Assembly: GCA_019748175.1 (NCBI GenBank)
Contig: JAIEPX010000003.1
Location: forward strand, 124,001 to 188,000
Length of the DNA stretch: 64,000 nucleotides
Direction: 5' to 3'
DNA from: Gammaproteobacteria bacterium
GTDB lineage: Bacteria; Pseudomonadota; Gammaproteobacteria; JAIEPX01
The position numbers and the translations under genes were made by a program. The notes under the pieces were generated by a model. It searched no databases. It was not told where the DNA came from and saw only the letters and a list, made by a program, of their open reading frames with translations. Positions within the stretch are counted from its first letter, which is position 1. The number at the start of each line of letters is the position of its first letter. This document shows, piece by piece, positions 52,570-62,237 of the stretch.

Positions 52570-55293
52570 TCATTTACAACCATATTTCTTTGAAAAATCA
52601 TCAATTTTCTCGTATATCCAATTTTCTATCTGGTTACAAACTTGAACAGTTGTGGTGGAATAGAAACGCAATCGAAAGCCTTTTATCCTTGTTGCTAAAT
52701 CCTGAATTGATTGATAAACAGCGGGCAGGGTGGTCATTGCCTCCGAGTAAGGGAGCTTATAAAGATTTTGAGCATGATGATAAATGTCAGCGATGATACC
52801 TGGAACAGTGTAAAATGTATTATTAATGATTATGCGACCAAACCCATGCTCTTCCCATGCATTTCCTAAAGTAATTTCTTCGATTTTCAGGATAATTTTT
52901 ACGAGAAGACATATATCTGGGTGAAGTCGGTGACGCTCATAAAGGCATTCAGCAAGTTGAGGATTAATCAAATTATTTGATTTTTCAGTAAGATAAGGAA
53001 GACAAGATTGGCAACGACTTTTATTAGGTAAATAAGGAAAATTTAATGTGGCATACTGCGTCGAGTTGAGGAGAAGTGCCAAAATTTCGGGGTTATCAGA
53101 AGCTGCATTTATTGGAAATTGAGCATGGTTTCCTATCTCAAAGTTCGCTCCATATTCGAGTAAAGCAGCGACTATATCTCGATATCTTCCATTTATTGCT
53201 ACTAATAAACAACTATTACCTTTTTCATCTAATGCATTTATCGCCGGAGAATAAGCCAAAATAAGAAGTACGAGGGTGAGATTTCCTGTACCTACTGCAA
53301 TGGATAATATGAATTCATTATCTAAAATTTTATCTTCTACATAAGGTAAGATCATACTGATAATTTTTAAATAAACATCTGATTTTTCTTTAATAAATCT
53401 AGGAAATTCAAATGGATTAGCTTCAGGGAACCCGTATTTATTTCCGATCTCTGCCCGTATCATTTTTGTTAATAGTCTTTGTCGCATTTTGTAAAGGTGG
53501 CCCCACCAGGCGCCATTTCCGTGAGTATTAGTTAATGTCAGTAAACCTGCCATAGCTCCTTGAATCACAAAATCCCATAATTGTTCTATTGTGAGGAATT
53601 CAAACGTAATTCCTTGTGACATTAAATAATCAAAACAATCAAGTCGCCCAAACTGAGCCGCTACAAACAAAGGGTGATATTCAAGTGAGTCATCTGAGAT
53701 ATTTGCATCGGGTAATCGCATTAACGCTTGTAATCCTGCCAATTGCCCTCCTTCAATTGCATGACAAGCTGCGATTTGGGTGAATATCGCACCATTTTGA
53801 ATAAGATAATTAAAAATATTTTGTAACCTTGAGTAACAAAATGCAACTCGACTCAAGGGAGAGCTTAGCACATGTTTTTTTGAAGAAAAACGAGTGTTAA
53901 TATCAACGCCGTCATCTAAGAGTACTTTAAAGTTTTCAATATGTCCTGCTCGACAAACCGCAGTGATCATTTTCGATCGAGATGCAGGCAAGAACTTGAC
54001 ATTCCATTTTGGGAGATACACTGTTAAAAACGATTTGAGCTTATTACTGTTTGAAATTTCTACTATGAATCTTGAAAATGATTTATCTGCATCGTGATGT
54101 GTTTGTATGCCCTTGCTACGAGAGAGTAAAAATGCGATCACATCAATCGGTATATTTTCTTGCTTATACCATCTGTTACAGATGTGATAAAATAGTGTAG
54201 AGAATCTTTCGACTGGCCATATTTTTAAAAACAATGATAGGTTCTTGCCTAAATCGTTGCGTATGATTTCCTTCATCAAATCTGAATAATATGCTAACTT
54301 AGGTGTATAATATGTCTTATTTTCTGGGAGAGTAGTTCCAAACGACATGAGATAATCAACAATACTTGTAGCCTTAGCATCCTTTTCTAGTCGCGCAAGA
54401 CATATCTTCAAAGTAACAGAATGCGCTCTTGATGCTAAGAGCTTTACAATGGGAAGCTGGTAAAACTCACATGCCACAGGAAAATATGAATCAAATTCAA
54501 AAAAATCGTTATTCGGAAACGCCCATAAAAAAAATTGTAGTATGGTTGTGGCACCGTATTGACAACAAATTGTGAGGATGTGGTCTATATTTTGAGGGGT
54601 GTTATTTTCTGTACAACTTAGAAAAAACAGCATCGTCGTCAATCTATCTAGTTTAACACTCATAGTAAGCGGGCTGAATTGTTCTATAAGTAAAGTGTCG
54701 TCACCGTGACGTTCCTCCACAATCCATTGTCGCAGCGATTTGGCTGATGCTATCTGTAGAAATCCAGATGCTGACAAATTTTTCACAATTCCGCAGAAAA
54801 TATATCTAAGATGCATTAAGGGTTCAGGATAAGCTAGCGCTCTGAGTACGGCAAGTCGAGTTTGCGGATTAATAACTTCTCCATTTCGCAACCTATCCTT
54901 AAAATATGATGGAAATTCCTGTTTTAATTCATTTAAATCTGAAGAGAGCTTAAAGAAAAATTGATTTACTTGGCTCAAATTAATCTGATCTCTCAGGGAG
55001 AGATACGGAATGATGATATTTTTCCAAACATCTTTCACGGGTTGATTATCTGAAATATTCGGAACTTGAGGCGTATGTAAAGTTATCGCTGGATCAAGTT
55101 CTGGGAAACGAATAGATTTCTGCAGTTGGATTAATACGCCGAAATCACCATCACGAAACTCTGCAAAAACTAAAGCATTCCACAGGATTAACCATTCATT
55201 ATTTTGAATCAGGAGATGAAGTTCAGAAGCCGTAATGTCGAGTCCCTGTTTTGGATTATAAAGTATTCCTTCTAATTCATTGAGCGTTCTCAT
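52570..55293 (-). CDS. F-box and ankyrin-repeat protein (candidate host ubiquitin-ligase adaptor)
   Basis: About 907 aa from the ATG at 55293, preferred over a GTG at 55323 because GGAG precedes it. Residues ~86-121 match an F-box: VKDVWKNIIIPYLSLRDQIN then LSQVNQFFFKLSSDL (consensus L P x E i l .. i l s y L s x x D l l x l s x V c r x f). Ankyrin-type repeats follow: ITAVCRAGHIENFKVLLDDG; HPLFVAAQFGRLDCFDYLMS; LSIAVGTGNLTLVLLILAYS; NSCLLVAINGRYRDIVAALL EYGA. F-box proteins bind Skp1 of eukaryotic SCF ligases, so host ubiquitylation of an ankyrin-bound target is the likely role, as for Legionella AnkB. No signal peptide. Same strand as the NACHT-like gene upstream. Confidence 0.78.
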   Translation of the reverse strand: MRTLNELEGILYNPKQGLDITASELHLLIQNNEWLILWNALVFAEFRDGDFGVLIQLQKSIRFPELDPAITLHTPQVPNISDNQPVKDVWKNIIIPYLSLRDQINLSQVNQFFFKLSSDLNELKQEFPSYFKDRLRNGEVINPQTRLAVLRALAYPEPLMHLRYIFCGIVKNLSASGFLQIASAKSLRQWIVEERHGDDTLLIEQFSPLTMSVKLDRLTTMLFFLSCTENNTPQNIDHILTICCQYGATTILQFFLWAFPNNDFFEFDSYFPVACEFYQLPIVKLLASRAHSVTLKICLARLEKDAKATSIVDYLMSFGTTLPENKTYYTPKLAYYSDLMKEIIRNDLGKNLSLFLKIWPVERFSTLFYHICNRWYKQENIPIDVIAFLLSRSKGIQTHHDADKSFSRFIVEISNSNKLKSFLTVYLPKWNVKFLPASRSKMITAVCRAGHIENFKVLLDDGVDINTRFSSKKHVLSSPLSRVAFCYSRLQNIFNYLIQNGAIFTQIAACHAIEGGQLAGLQALMRLPDANISDDSLEYHPLFVAAQFGRLDCFDYLMSQGITFEFLTIEQLWDFVIQGAMAGLLTLTNTHGNGAWWGHLYKMRQRLLTKMIRAEIGNKYGFPEANPFEFPRFIKEKSDVYLKIISMILPYVEDKILDNEFILSIAVGTGNLTLVLLILAYSPAINALDEKGNSCLLVAINGRYRDIVAALLEYGANFEIGNHAQFPINAASDNPEILALLLNSTQYATLNFPYLPNKSRCQSCLPYLTEKSNNLINPQLAECLYERHRLHPDICLLVKIILKIEEITLGNAWEEHGFGRIIINNTFYTVPGIIADIYHHAQNLYKLPYSEAMTTLPAVYQSIQDLATRIKGFRLRFYSTTTVQVCNQIENWIYEKIDDFSKKYGCK

Positions 55294-55470
55294 CAATATC
55301 TCCAAGATCACAAGCTTCTCCACCCCAATATGTGCAAGAAGGGTAACCTACGTTCATCTCTATAGACTCATCTACACATGTTTGCTTGCTATCTTACTAC
55401 GATTGTTCATAATTAAGCGGCCATGATATTAGAAATGGTCCAATAAAAGCCTAAAAATCCCTTTCATTCA

Positions 55471-58400
55471 TTAAAAATCGGTTCTAATAGCAGAACTTCT
55501 TCTGGTTGGAGTAATTAACGTATGAAATGAATATTCATTTCGAGATGAAATTTGATTCATTTCTCGTGATTGTCGTGCTTTAAAAAATGCCCCATATTTG
55601 AAATCGCATTCTTTATTTCCCTCTTTTTTTGAAGAGCTCCCCTCATTGTTTGATGACGAAGTAGGGTGAGAAGGTGAGGTGACGGATAAATTATTATTAT
55701 TGATTGCTGGAAAGAAGTTTGTATCTTTAAATCTGCGAGGAGACTGATCATCATAATCCTCGTCTTTCTTAGGACCTGATAAAGATGGCTTACATCCAGC
55801 TACTTGTGAAGCTTGTTTTGGAAGTGATGATCTAAATTTGTCATTGAGTACATCATAATCCGTATCACTGGGATCAATGGCAAATATATCACGTATAAGG
55901 CGGAGTGTTATCTCAAAATAATTATCTGCTCCCATCTTTAAATAAATTTTATTACCACCTAACAATAAAGGAGGTATACGCTCTAATGCCTCTACGTCGA
56001 GTAAAATCGTTCTAATGTGTTCACTTTTTATTCCGTTCAGATTTTCATAATACTGAATTAGACTAGTCTCCAACTCTAGCTCACGATCTCCGTTGACTAA
56101 AGGCCGGCCATAGCGGAGAACATGTAGATATGATGTATAATAAACGGGTGATAGAAAAACTGCGACAGCGTCTACTTGTTCGATTCTTTCTATATTTGCG
56201 TGAATAGGCCTGTGTGATCTAGAATACCAATTATCTAACACAACGCGAATCCCTACCATCTCCAAGTCCGAGGCCATTCGTTGTATCAGGGCCATACGTT
56301 GGACGCCATTAGTGCTATCACAGACATAACTGAATATCATTGTAACGCGGCTATAGCCAAAAAATTCTGCAAGAATTTCTCTAAACGCTTCGTTTTGTGT
56401 ATCGGTGATGTTATCGACGACACATCCAGCAATGATACTCTTAAGTTTTTCCTTGTAGTGTTTCTCATGATCAACAAAATCATTAATTGACCGCTCAACA
56501 ATTCTTCCTAAAATATCAACTCCATAAACAAACCACCCATCATCAATTTTATATAATAAGTAATTGTATTTATCTTTCGCTAGGGACTCTTCCCATAGTT
56601 CAATAGAAGCTTTTCTTTTGTCCGCATCGAACCCGGAAAAATCTCTAATAATAACAATACTTTTCTTCAAAGCCTCTTCTCGCTTTAATTTCCATTTGCC
56701 TCTATTAATTAAAATAGGTTGAACTGTATCTTTTAAATAGTTAATAAAACTGCGGTGGGTTGCCATTAGTTCTTGGAACGCTGCGGACTCTTCCTCAACA
56801 TAACCATATATACCGAATATACAATTTTCGTAATATGGATTGTCCTCTCCGAGTAATGTTAATATAGCTTTCATCGCATCATTTTTCAGTTCACCATCAT
56901 CATCTTCGGTCATATTATAAGAGTTGGATGGTAGTTGTGTTGAACTAGTTTCTATATATTTATGATCAACTAACGCGCCCCGTTGCTCAAATAATGTGTA
57001 GTTTTGATGTGACAACAAAGCGCCTTCCGCGTTGCAACCTAATAATAACAATGATGGATTATCAAAATTACAATCCAATAGCCTCCATGATTTATTAATT
57101 GAAGAAAAGCCCCATCTTTGAAATCCAAATTCGAAACCTATCATTAATTCGCTTGAATCTTCATTAAATCTTAAGCATTTTGGTTTATAGTATAAAGAAA
57201 AACTATAACGTTCATATTTCTTTGAGCAGCCTGAATTAACATTTGGGTCTTTATTTAATCGATCATATATATTAATTTTAAATATTCCATCATTTTTCTT
57301 GCCTTGTGATGTAACCATCCAACGCTCATCCTTGCTCATCGCTGCGCTTAAAAAATATGAATTCGGTTCTTTTTGATAAGACTCTATGATTGATTTAGTT
57401 TCGATGGATACAAGTATAATTTCTTCTTCCGCAAGCCTAATAATCCATTTTTCATCATCACTGAAGAGAGCAGTAGTATGAGTATACCCACCCACTTCGA
57501 TCTTCATCACTTCTTGAGTTTTACAACACAAGATTCTAAGCTCATCTTCTAATAATGTATAAACAAACCATTTACCTTTTGGGCTGACAGAAGCAATATC
57601 ACCATAGCCAGAGGTTTCCGCTTCGTATAATACAGAACCAGATTCTCTACTCCAAAGCTTTGCCTTTTCTTCATAGTTCGTTACTATCCATAAACCATCA
57701 GAACTTATAGCTGCTTGTCTAATGCTTGGATCAGTTACAAGTGTTTTGTGGGAAAATTTGCCTCTGTCTCGTAACCAAATGAGGACATTGCCATCTCTAC
57801 ATAACGTTACAATCCAAGAGCCGTCATAATTTATTGATACGCATTTAATGGCTGCTATATGCCCTTCTAACGTATGGACTATTTTACTCTTCTTGTATGA
57901 ATAAAGATCCGCAGTTCCATTATTGAAACCTGTAATAATCCATTTTGTATTTTGACTGATTGCAATTGCGCTACTGAGTTTACTTTTTCGCGTGTTAGGC
58001 CTATCAATGTCAAGTAACCATAGCCTAACCGTCTTATCTTTGCTACCTGAAGCAATAAAATTCTTCTGATCATATAGAGACAGACATGTAATATCATCTT
58101 TATGGCCATAAAGCTTCTGCAACACCCTTTCAGTTTCCCTTGACCAAATCCAAATTGTGGCATCATTGCAGCCAGAAACAATCAACCCGGTATCTTGACT
58201 TATAGCAACACAATTGACCCAACTTTCATGATGCAGGCTAAAATCCTTAGTGGGTGAGTTAACTATAACTACATCACTTGATTGACCGAAAACAACCAGG
58301 TTCAAATTTTCATCACTACTGATTGCTAAGCTGTTATTATTCTTATAATTATCATGATAGCTAGTACGATGCGTACCTTCATCATTTCTATTATCGTATA

Positions 58401-60840
58401 ATGGCGTAAAGAATTTAGATGAATTATACATACTATATAACCCCTCTTCTGTTTCAAAAGCCACAATTATTTTGCCATCAGAGCTGATTATTGCAGTGTA
58501 GACATCTGAACCATAATAGTCTTTAATCGGGACCTTCTTCGTTTCTGTTTTTGGAGAATGGAGAATAATCTCACCATCGCATGAAGCAATCCATTCAGCA
58601 TTCGCACTCATTGATATAGATCTAACGAAATTTGCATGCTCACAAATTGTTTTGACTAAGCCTGTCTCGCGTGACCAAACCTGAACCTGGCCTTTATTAT
58701 CACCAGTAACAATCAAATTTGCATCTTGGCTCATATCGAAGCATGAAAAGTTCGAAAATCGATCTTCTCCTAGCCCATGCTTAAAAATCTGTCTCTGTAA
58801 TAGACTATTTTCTGTATCCCATAGATAAATGATATTTTTAGTAGCTGATACCAGTAAGTTCAAATCAGGCCTTAATTTAACGCCTATAATTTCGGAGTGA
58901 TGCTTGAGATACGGCATTTCACCAAAGGTGGCATACAGTAGATCCGCCTGTCTTAAATCAGCGCCTAATAACCAAGCTCGTGAAAAAAGTGCATATCTCA
59001 AATTAGCGCGTTGCAAATTGGCTGAATCAAGATAAGCGCCTCGTAGATCAGCATTTGGTGCTTGAATATCTGATAAGTCTAAACTATTAAAATTAAAAGA
59101 TGCATAGTTAAGTATGGATATTGCGTTATCCGCAGCGATTGATACTGATAGACCTTGTGCATTTGGCCTAGACTCTAAAACGATCCTGAGCAATAAGTCA
59201 CAGTATTTTGGCTGACGAGATATCATTTGTGCTAAATAGTTTAGGATTGCAGGTTCTTTAATGAACAATTTTTGATTGATGACACTTTCTGCTAATTTAT
59301 TGAGTTTAAATTGCGGATTTTGAAATATTTCGTTGAAGATATGAAGCGCGGCAAAGTATTCCATAAAAGATTTATGATAAAATTTGTAATTCAGATTTAT
59401 GCAGCTTAGTGGACTACCTCGAAGGATCTGAACGATATTTTCATCTTTAGAATTAAAAAATTTATGCCATTTTTCAAGTGCTTCGCTTTTGAATCTACCA
59501 AGAGGTTGATAATGTATGGCTAACTTACCCTCGAGAAACATCGAAAAAGCTAAGGTTTCACAAAATAAACTAAAGGCTTCCTCAGTATAATATTCTTCAG
59601 ACCACAATTGTAATGTATCTTTTCCTATTTTCTCTTTTTCACGCACAAACCAGTCAGCGATGAATGCGCCGTAGATGTCAGAGACTGTAAAATCGGGAAG
59701 ATAATCTATTCTAGGATGCTTTGTAGCAGTATTAGCCATACTCTTGTTAAGCATAATCCGAGGTAGAGCGTTAATAACCATTTTCAGAATGAGCGGATTA
59801 TCCACTAATGCTTTGAGGTCAGGATTTTCATCTAATACACTTAGATATTTCTGTGAAGTCCAACCATCTACGAGAACAATGCGATCTATATAGCGTGCAA
59901 TTTGCGCAAATGAAAAGGGCGCGACGTAAAGAGTTTGGAATTGTGAAAACCCTTCATAATTAAATAATTGTGAATGTGAAGGCGGAAGAAATCGTGTTCG
60001 GCAAGCCACAAGACATTTTGCTTCAGGCCACTCTCTCAGCGCGTGCTGTTTAAATATATTATAATTATCGATAGCTTTTTCATCAAAGCCATCAAACAAT
60101 ATCAATATCGGTTGTTTTTTTAAATCATTAATGGAATCATCATCTAACCCATAACCATCTTTTAGGCAGTTTTGAAAAGTATCATATTCTTTTAAATCTA
60201 CATAAATTGGAATTCTTTTTATTTGGCCTTGTGCATGATGCATCAACCAATGGACGGAGGTTGTTTTTCCGCTGCCAGCATCTCCTAATAATAATAGTAT
60301 TTTTGATTTTCCTTCTAAAAAGGGAACTATTCCCTTTTCAAATAAAGGAAACCGGTTTTTGTCATCGTCAGGATCATAATTAGAACTAGTCGACTCATGA
60401 TGAGCCGCATCTAAAGGAATATAATACTCAAGGTCCTGTAATACGAGGTCTCCAAGCTGAGATCGATATCGTGAAAAGATATCAATTTCTTCATTCGTGG
60501 GTTTTTCTGCTTTCGGTGTATTACTCGACAGCCAGATATTCAATGGATTTATTTGGATGGGCCGTTCCGCATTCCTTTTTTCAATAACCAACTCGAGTAC
60601 TGTACTTGTTTCCTCGATGACTCTGGGTCTCTGTTGTACGAGTTCAGTCAGCCTTGTTTGTGGAAGATCTCGTGTTGAGGTCAGGTCTAATAAATCTTTT
60701 AACAAAACCTTCTGATCTGAAGTTAAGCCCTTCATCTGTTCAATATCTTCTACTACAATCCGTAAGTTTGATAATTTACCTCTGTATTCCTCAATGAGGT
60801 GAGCAAATTCCTTATTACCGATTTCTTCTTCTGATTCCAT
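55471..60840 (-). CDS. NACHT-type STAND NTPase with pentapeptide, WD40 and SEFIR/TIR-like domains
   Basis: 1789 aa. Order of domains: N-terminal helical ~1-130; NACHT NTPase with P-loop LLLLGDAGSGKTTSVHW (G186-T194) and Walker B ILILFDGFDE (~245-254); pentapeptide-like repeats ~600-650 (ADLRGAYLDSANLQRANLRY); a run of WD40-like repeats ~655-1230 (GHKDDITCLSLYDQKNFIAS GSKDKTVRLW; GHIAAIKCVSINYDGSWIVT); an uncharacterised segment; a SEFIR/TIR-like domain from ~1499 to 1655 (IFSYVCDSTNGVQRMALIQR, VGIRVVLDNWYSRSH, QVDAVAVFLSPVYY); and a disordered tail. The layout resembles NLR-type sensors and bacterial STAND defence proteins, with the TIR-like effector at the C-terminus. Either anti-phage immunity or a host-directed effector is possible. 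Confidence 0.82.
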   Translation of the reverse strand: MESEEEIGNKEFAHLIEEYRGKLSNLRIVVEDIEQMKGLTSDQKVLLKDLLDLTSTRDLPQTRLTELVQQRPRVIEETSTVLELVIEKRNAERPIQINPLNIWLSSNTPKAEKPTNEEIDIFSRYRSQLGDLVLQDLEYYIPLDAAHHESTSSNYDPDDDKNRFPLFEKGIVPFLEGKSKILLLLGDAGSGKTTSVHWLMHHAQGQIKRIPIYVDLKEYDTFQNCLKDGYGLDDDSINDLKKQPILILFDGFDEKAIDNYNIFKQHALREWPEAKCLVACRTRFLPPSHSQLFNYEGFSQFQTLYVAPFSFAQIARYIDRIVLVDGWTSQKYLSVLDENPDLKALVDNPLILKMVINALPRIMLNKSMANTATKHPRIDYLPDFTVSDIYGAFIADWFVREKEKIGKDTLQLWSEEYYTEEAFSLFCETLAFSMFLEGKLAIHYQPLGRFKSEALEKWHKFFNSKDENIVQILRGSPLSCINLNYKFYHKSFMEYFAALHIFNEIFQNPQFKLNKLAESVINQKLFIKEPAILNYLAQMISRQPKYCDLLLRIVLESRPNAQGLSVSIAADNAISILNYASFNFNSLDLSDIQAPNADLRGAYLDSANLQRANLRYALFSRAWLLGADLRQADLLYATFGEMPYLKHHSEIIGVKLRPDLNLLVSATKNIIYLWDTENSLLQRQIFKHGLGEDRFSNFSCFDMSQDANLIVTGDNKGQVQVWSRETGLVKTICEHANFVRSISMSANAEWIASCDGEIILHSPKTETKKVPIKDYYGSDVYTAIISSDGKIIVAFETEEGLYSMYNSSKFFTPLYDNRNDEGTHRTSYHDNYKNNNSLAISSDENLNLVVFGQSSDVVIVNSPTKDFSLHHESWVNCVAISQDTGLIVSGCNDATIWIWSRETERVLQKLYGHKDDITCLSLYDQKNFIASGSKDKTVRLWLLDIDRPNTRKSKLSSAIAISQNTKWIITGFNNGTADLYSYKKSKIVHTLEGHIAAIKCVSINYDGSWIVTLCRDGNVLIWLRDRGKFSHKTLVTDPSIRQAAISSDGLWIVTNYEEKAKLWSRESGSVLYEAETSGYGDIASVSPKGKWFVYTLLEDELRILCCKTQEVMKIEVGGYTHTTALFSDDEKWIIRLAEEEIILVSIETKSIIESYQKEPNSYFLSAAMSKDERWMVTSQGKKNDGIFKINIYDRLNKDPNVNSGCSKKYERYSFSLYYKPKCLRFNEDSSELMIGFEFGFQRWGFSSINKSWRLLDCNFDNPSLLLLGCNAEGALLSHQNYTLFEQRGALVDHKYIETSSTQLPSNSYNMTEDDDGELKNDAMKAILTLLGEDNPYYENCIFGIYGYVEEESAAFQELMATHRSFINYLKDTVQPILINRGKWKLKREEALKKSIVIIRDFSGFDADKRKASIELWEESLAKDKYNYLLYKIDDGWFVYGVDILGRIVERSINDFVDHEKHYKEKLKSIIAGCVVDNITDTQNEAFREILAEFFGYSRVTMIFSYVCDSTNGVQRMALIQRMASDLEMVGIRVVLDNWYSRSHRPIHANIERIEQVDAVAVFLSPVYYTSYLHVLRYGRPLVNGDRELELETSLIQYYENLNGIKSEHIRTILLDVEALERIPPLLLGGNKIYLKMGADNYFEITLRLIRDIFAIDPSDTDYDVLNDKFRSSLPKQASQVAGCKPSLSGPKKDEDYDDQSPRRFKDTNFFPAINNNNLSVTSPSHPTSSSNNEGSSSKKEGNKECDFKYGAFFKARQSREMNQISSRNEYSFHTLITPTRRSSAIRTDF

Positions 60841-61149
60841 TTAGATCTCCTAGGGAGCGTAAGTGATTTTTATATGGTGGTTTGTTGAGAACATCAATCC
60901 TGGTTATGTCCAACATGTCGAAAATAGCCCCAAATAACTAATCTGAGTCATTCAGCGGCTTAGATTCGAATTTAAGGCCTTGTGATTAGTAGTTGCCTGT
61001 ACTACTGTCTGAGACATCAGGAAAGGCCTTTATTCTAATCATGCCTTAGCGTTTCCGTCAAGATTAACTCATTGTTGACAGTACGGGTAGAAATGTCGAT
61101 GTACCATCTTTTCCTTGTTACAAAACTTGAACTTTTTCATTCTTCTTAA

Positions 61150-61345
61150 CCTAAGAACTATTAGACTAATAATATTATTAATTAAGATTATAGTTATAGT
61201 TAGTCCTGTGGATAAGGATGGTAAGTCTAAAAACTCTTATTAATCAATTTGATGGATGTTATTTTTAAGTGTACAGATCTGTTATGTGTATGTGGATAAG
61301 TTGGGGATTAATTGAAGTCACGATCTTATACCTCAGTTATCCACA
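61150..61345. other. Probable chromosomal replication origin (oriC)
   Basis: Three perfect DnaA boxes lie within 140 bases: TGTGGATAA at 61207-61215, TGTGGATAA at 61291-61299 and TTATCCACA at 61337-61345. Immediately left is a very AT-rich tract (61150-61205, for example AATAATATTATTAATTAAGA). GATCTGTTAT at 61276 resembles an E. coli oriC 13-mer start. The intergenic space is about 975 bases, unusually long here, and it is near the rpmH operon. dnaA itself is not adjacent. Confidence 0.75.
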
Positions 61346-61615
61346 GGTAAGTGACAGTTTATATTCTTGGAACTAAGTTAAACCTAGGTTCTGATAAAGA
61401 CCCTTTCGCTTCGCTAAGTCATGATACTCCCTCCACAGGAATATTTACTACTTAGCAATGAGAATCTACGGGATCCCTTTGAAAAAAGGCTTAAAAATAC
61501 GCGTTTGATGAATTATATATTTATTTGGATTTGGTAAATAGGGCTAATGTCTCACAAGACTTAAGGGCGTTGGCTGGTATCTTTTTGACCAAGAAATTTT
61601 GTACAATTTGATCGT

Positions 61616-61673
61616 CTACTTGTTTGATGCAGTGACGCAACTTACAAGTAGTTCCCCAAGGATGGGGATTTTT
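61616..61673 (+). ncRNA. Candidate small RNA or leader with terminator-like hairpin
   Basis: CTACTTGT (61616-61623) pairs perfectly with ACAAGTAG (61644-61651); then TCCCCA (61653-61658) pairs with TGGGGA (61663-61668) around AGGA, followed by TTTTT (61669-61673). The second hairpin looks like an intrinsic terminator although no protein gene precedes it on this strand. So either a small RNA ends here or the uspA transcript carries an attenuator. TACAAT at 61602-61607 may be a -10 element; no good -35 is seen. Confidence 0.4.
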
Positions 61674-61676
61674 ATG

Positions 61677-61767
61677 GCACGAACAGGGAAGATGATCGTG
61701 GGCGTTGGTTTAGTTGGCTGGCGCTTTTTCCAGTCAATCATTCCCGCTTACATTTTCCCTGTCGTGC
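61677..61767. repeat. 17-bp inverted repeat upstream of uspA
   Basis: GCACGAACAGGGAAGATG (61677-61694) and CATTTTCCCTGTCGTGC (61751-61767) pair over 17 base pairs with one bulged A and one G-U. The 56 bases between contain further short stems (CTGG/CCAG). In RNA this is a strong helix in the uspA leader, ending 50 bases before the start codon. TTAT flanks both ends, so a tiny mobile element is an alternative. A 34-codon hydrophobic frame (61674-61778, MARTGKMIVGVGLVGWRFFQ...) spans it. Confidence 0.55.
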
Positions 61768-61816
61768 TTATTAATTAATTGTAATCGAAAGGTTACCTTA
61801 ACTCAAGGAAGAGTTT

Positions 61817-62218
61817 ATGAACCTGTACAAGCATATTTTAATGGCGATCGATACGATCACCCATTCAGAAGAGACCATGGACGTTACCAGAGAATTTGCA
61901 ACCAGCGAAGGTGCTAGAGTGAGTTTGCTTTACACACTACCGCATTTGGAGGCAAAGGGAATGGACTATTTATTACCTTCACTTAATGAAATTGAATCTC
62001 GCATTATCGAAACTGCAAAAAGTCGATTGTCGGCAGCGGCAAATGAGCATGAACTCGGTGATGCAGACGAATCTGTTCTATTCGGCAATAGCCATGATAT
62101 TATTTTAGAGGCTGCGCTTTCTAAAAATGTTGATTTAATTGTTGTGAATAATGATCATCAACAAGCAACATTAATCAGTGATGCGCCCTGCGATATTTTA
62201 GCTGTTCGTTGCCAGTAA
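61817..62218 (+). CDS. Universal stress protein (UspA family), no ATP motif
   Basis: 133 aa. Starts NLYKHILMAIDTITHSEETM, typical of the Usp fold, and ends DAPCDILAVRCQ, the usual final strand. The ATP-binding motif G-2x-G-9x-G(S/T) is missing: the corresponding part reads VVNNDHQQATLISDAPC. It therefore groups with the non-ATP-binding, UspA-like class. AAGGAAGAG precedes the ATG. Twenty bases before the second usp gene, so they form a pair. Upstream leader is strongly structured. Confidence 0.85.
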   Translation: MNLYKHILMAIDTITHSEETMDVTREFATSEGARVSLLYTLPHLEAKGMDYLLPSLNEIESRIIETAKSRLSAAANEHELGDADESVLFGNSHDIILEAALSKNVDLIVVNNDHQQATLISDAPCDILAVRCQ

Positions 62219-62237
62219 CTTACTAGGAGATTGAATC

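Larger units (their letters stand above)
60841..61816. other. Long non-coding region between the NACHT gene and uspA
   Basis: About 976 bases containing the DnaA-box cluster (listed separately), and right of it a hairpin plus a long inverted repeat (listed separately). The segment 60841-61140 shows no clear gene or structure; 61381-61600 likewise. A frame at 61714-61917 overlaps the uspA start and is not credible. Confidence 0.6.

Noticed and set aside
61714..61917. 67-codon frame overlapping the start of the first usp gene
   Set aside because: It reads out of frame through a well-supported Usp coding region and crosses the inverted repeat.
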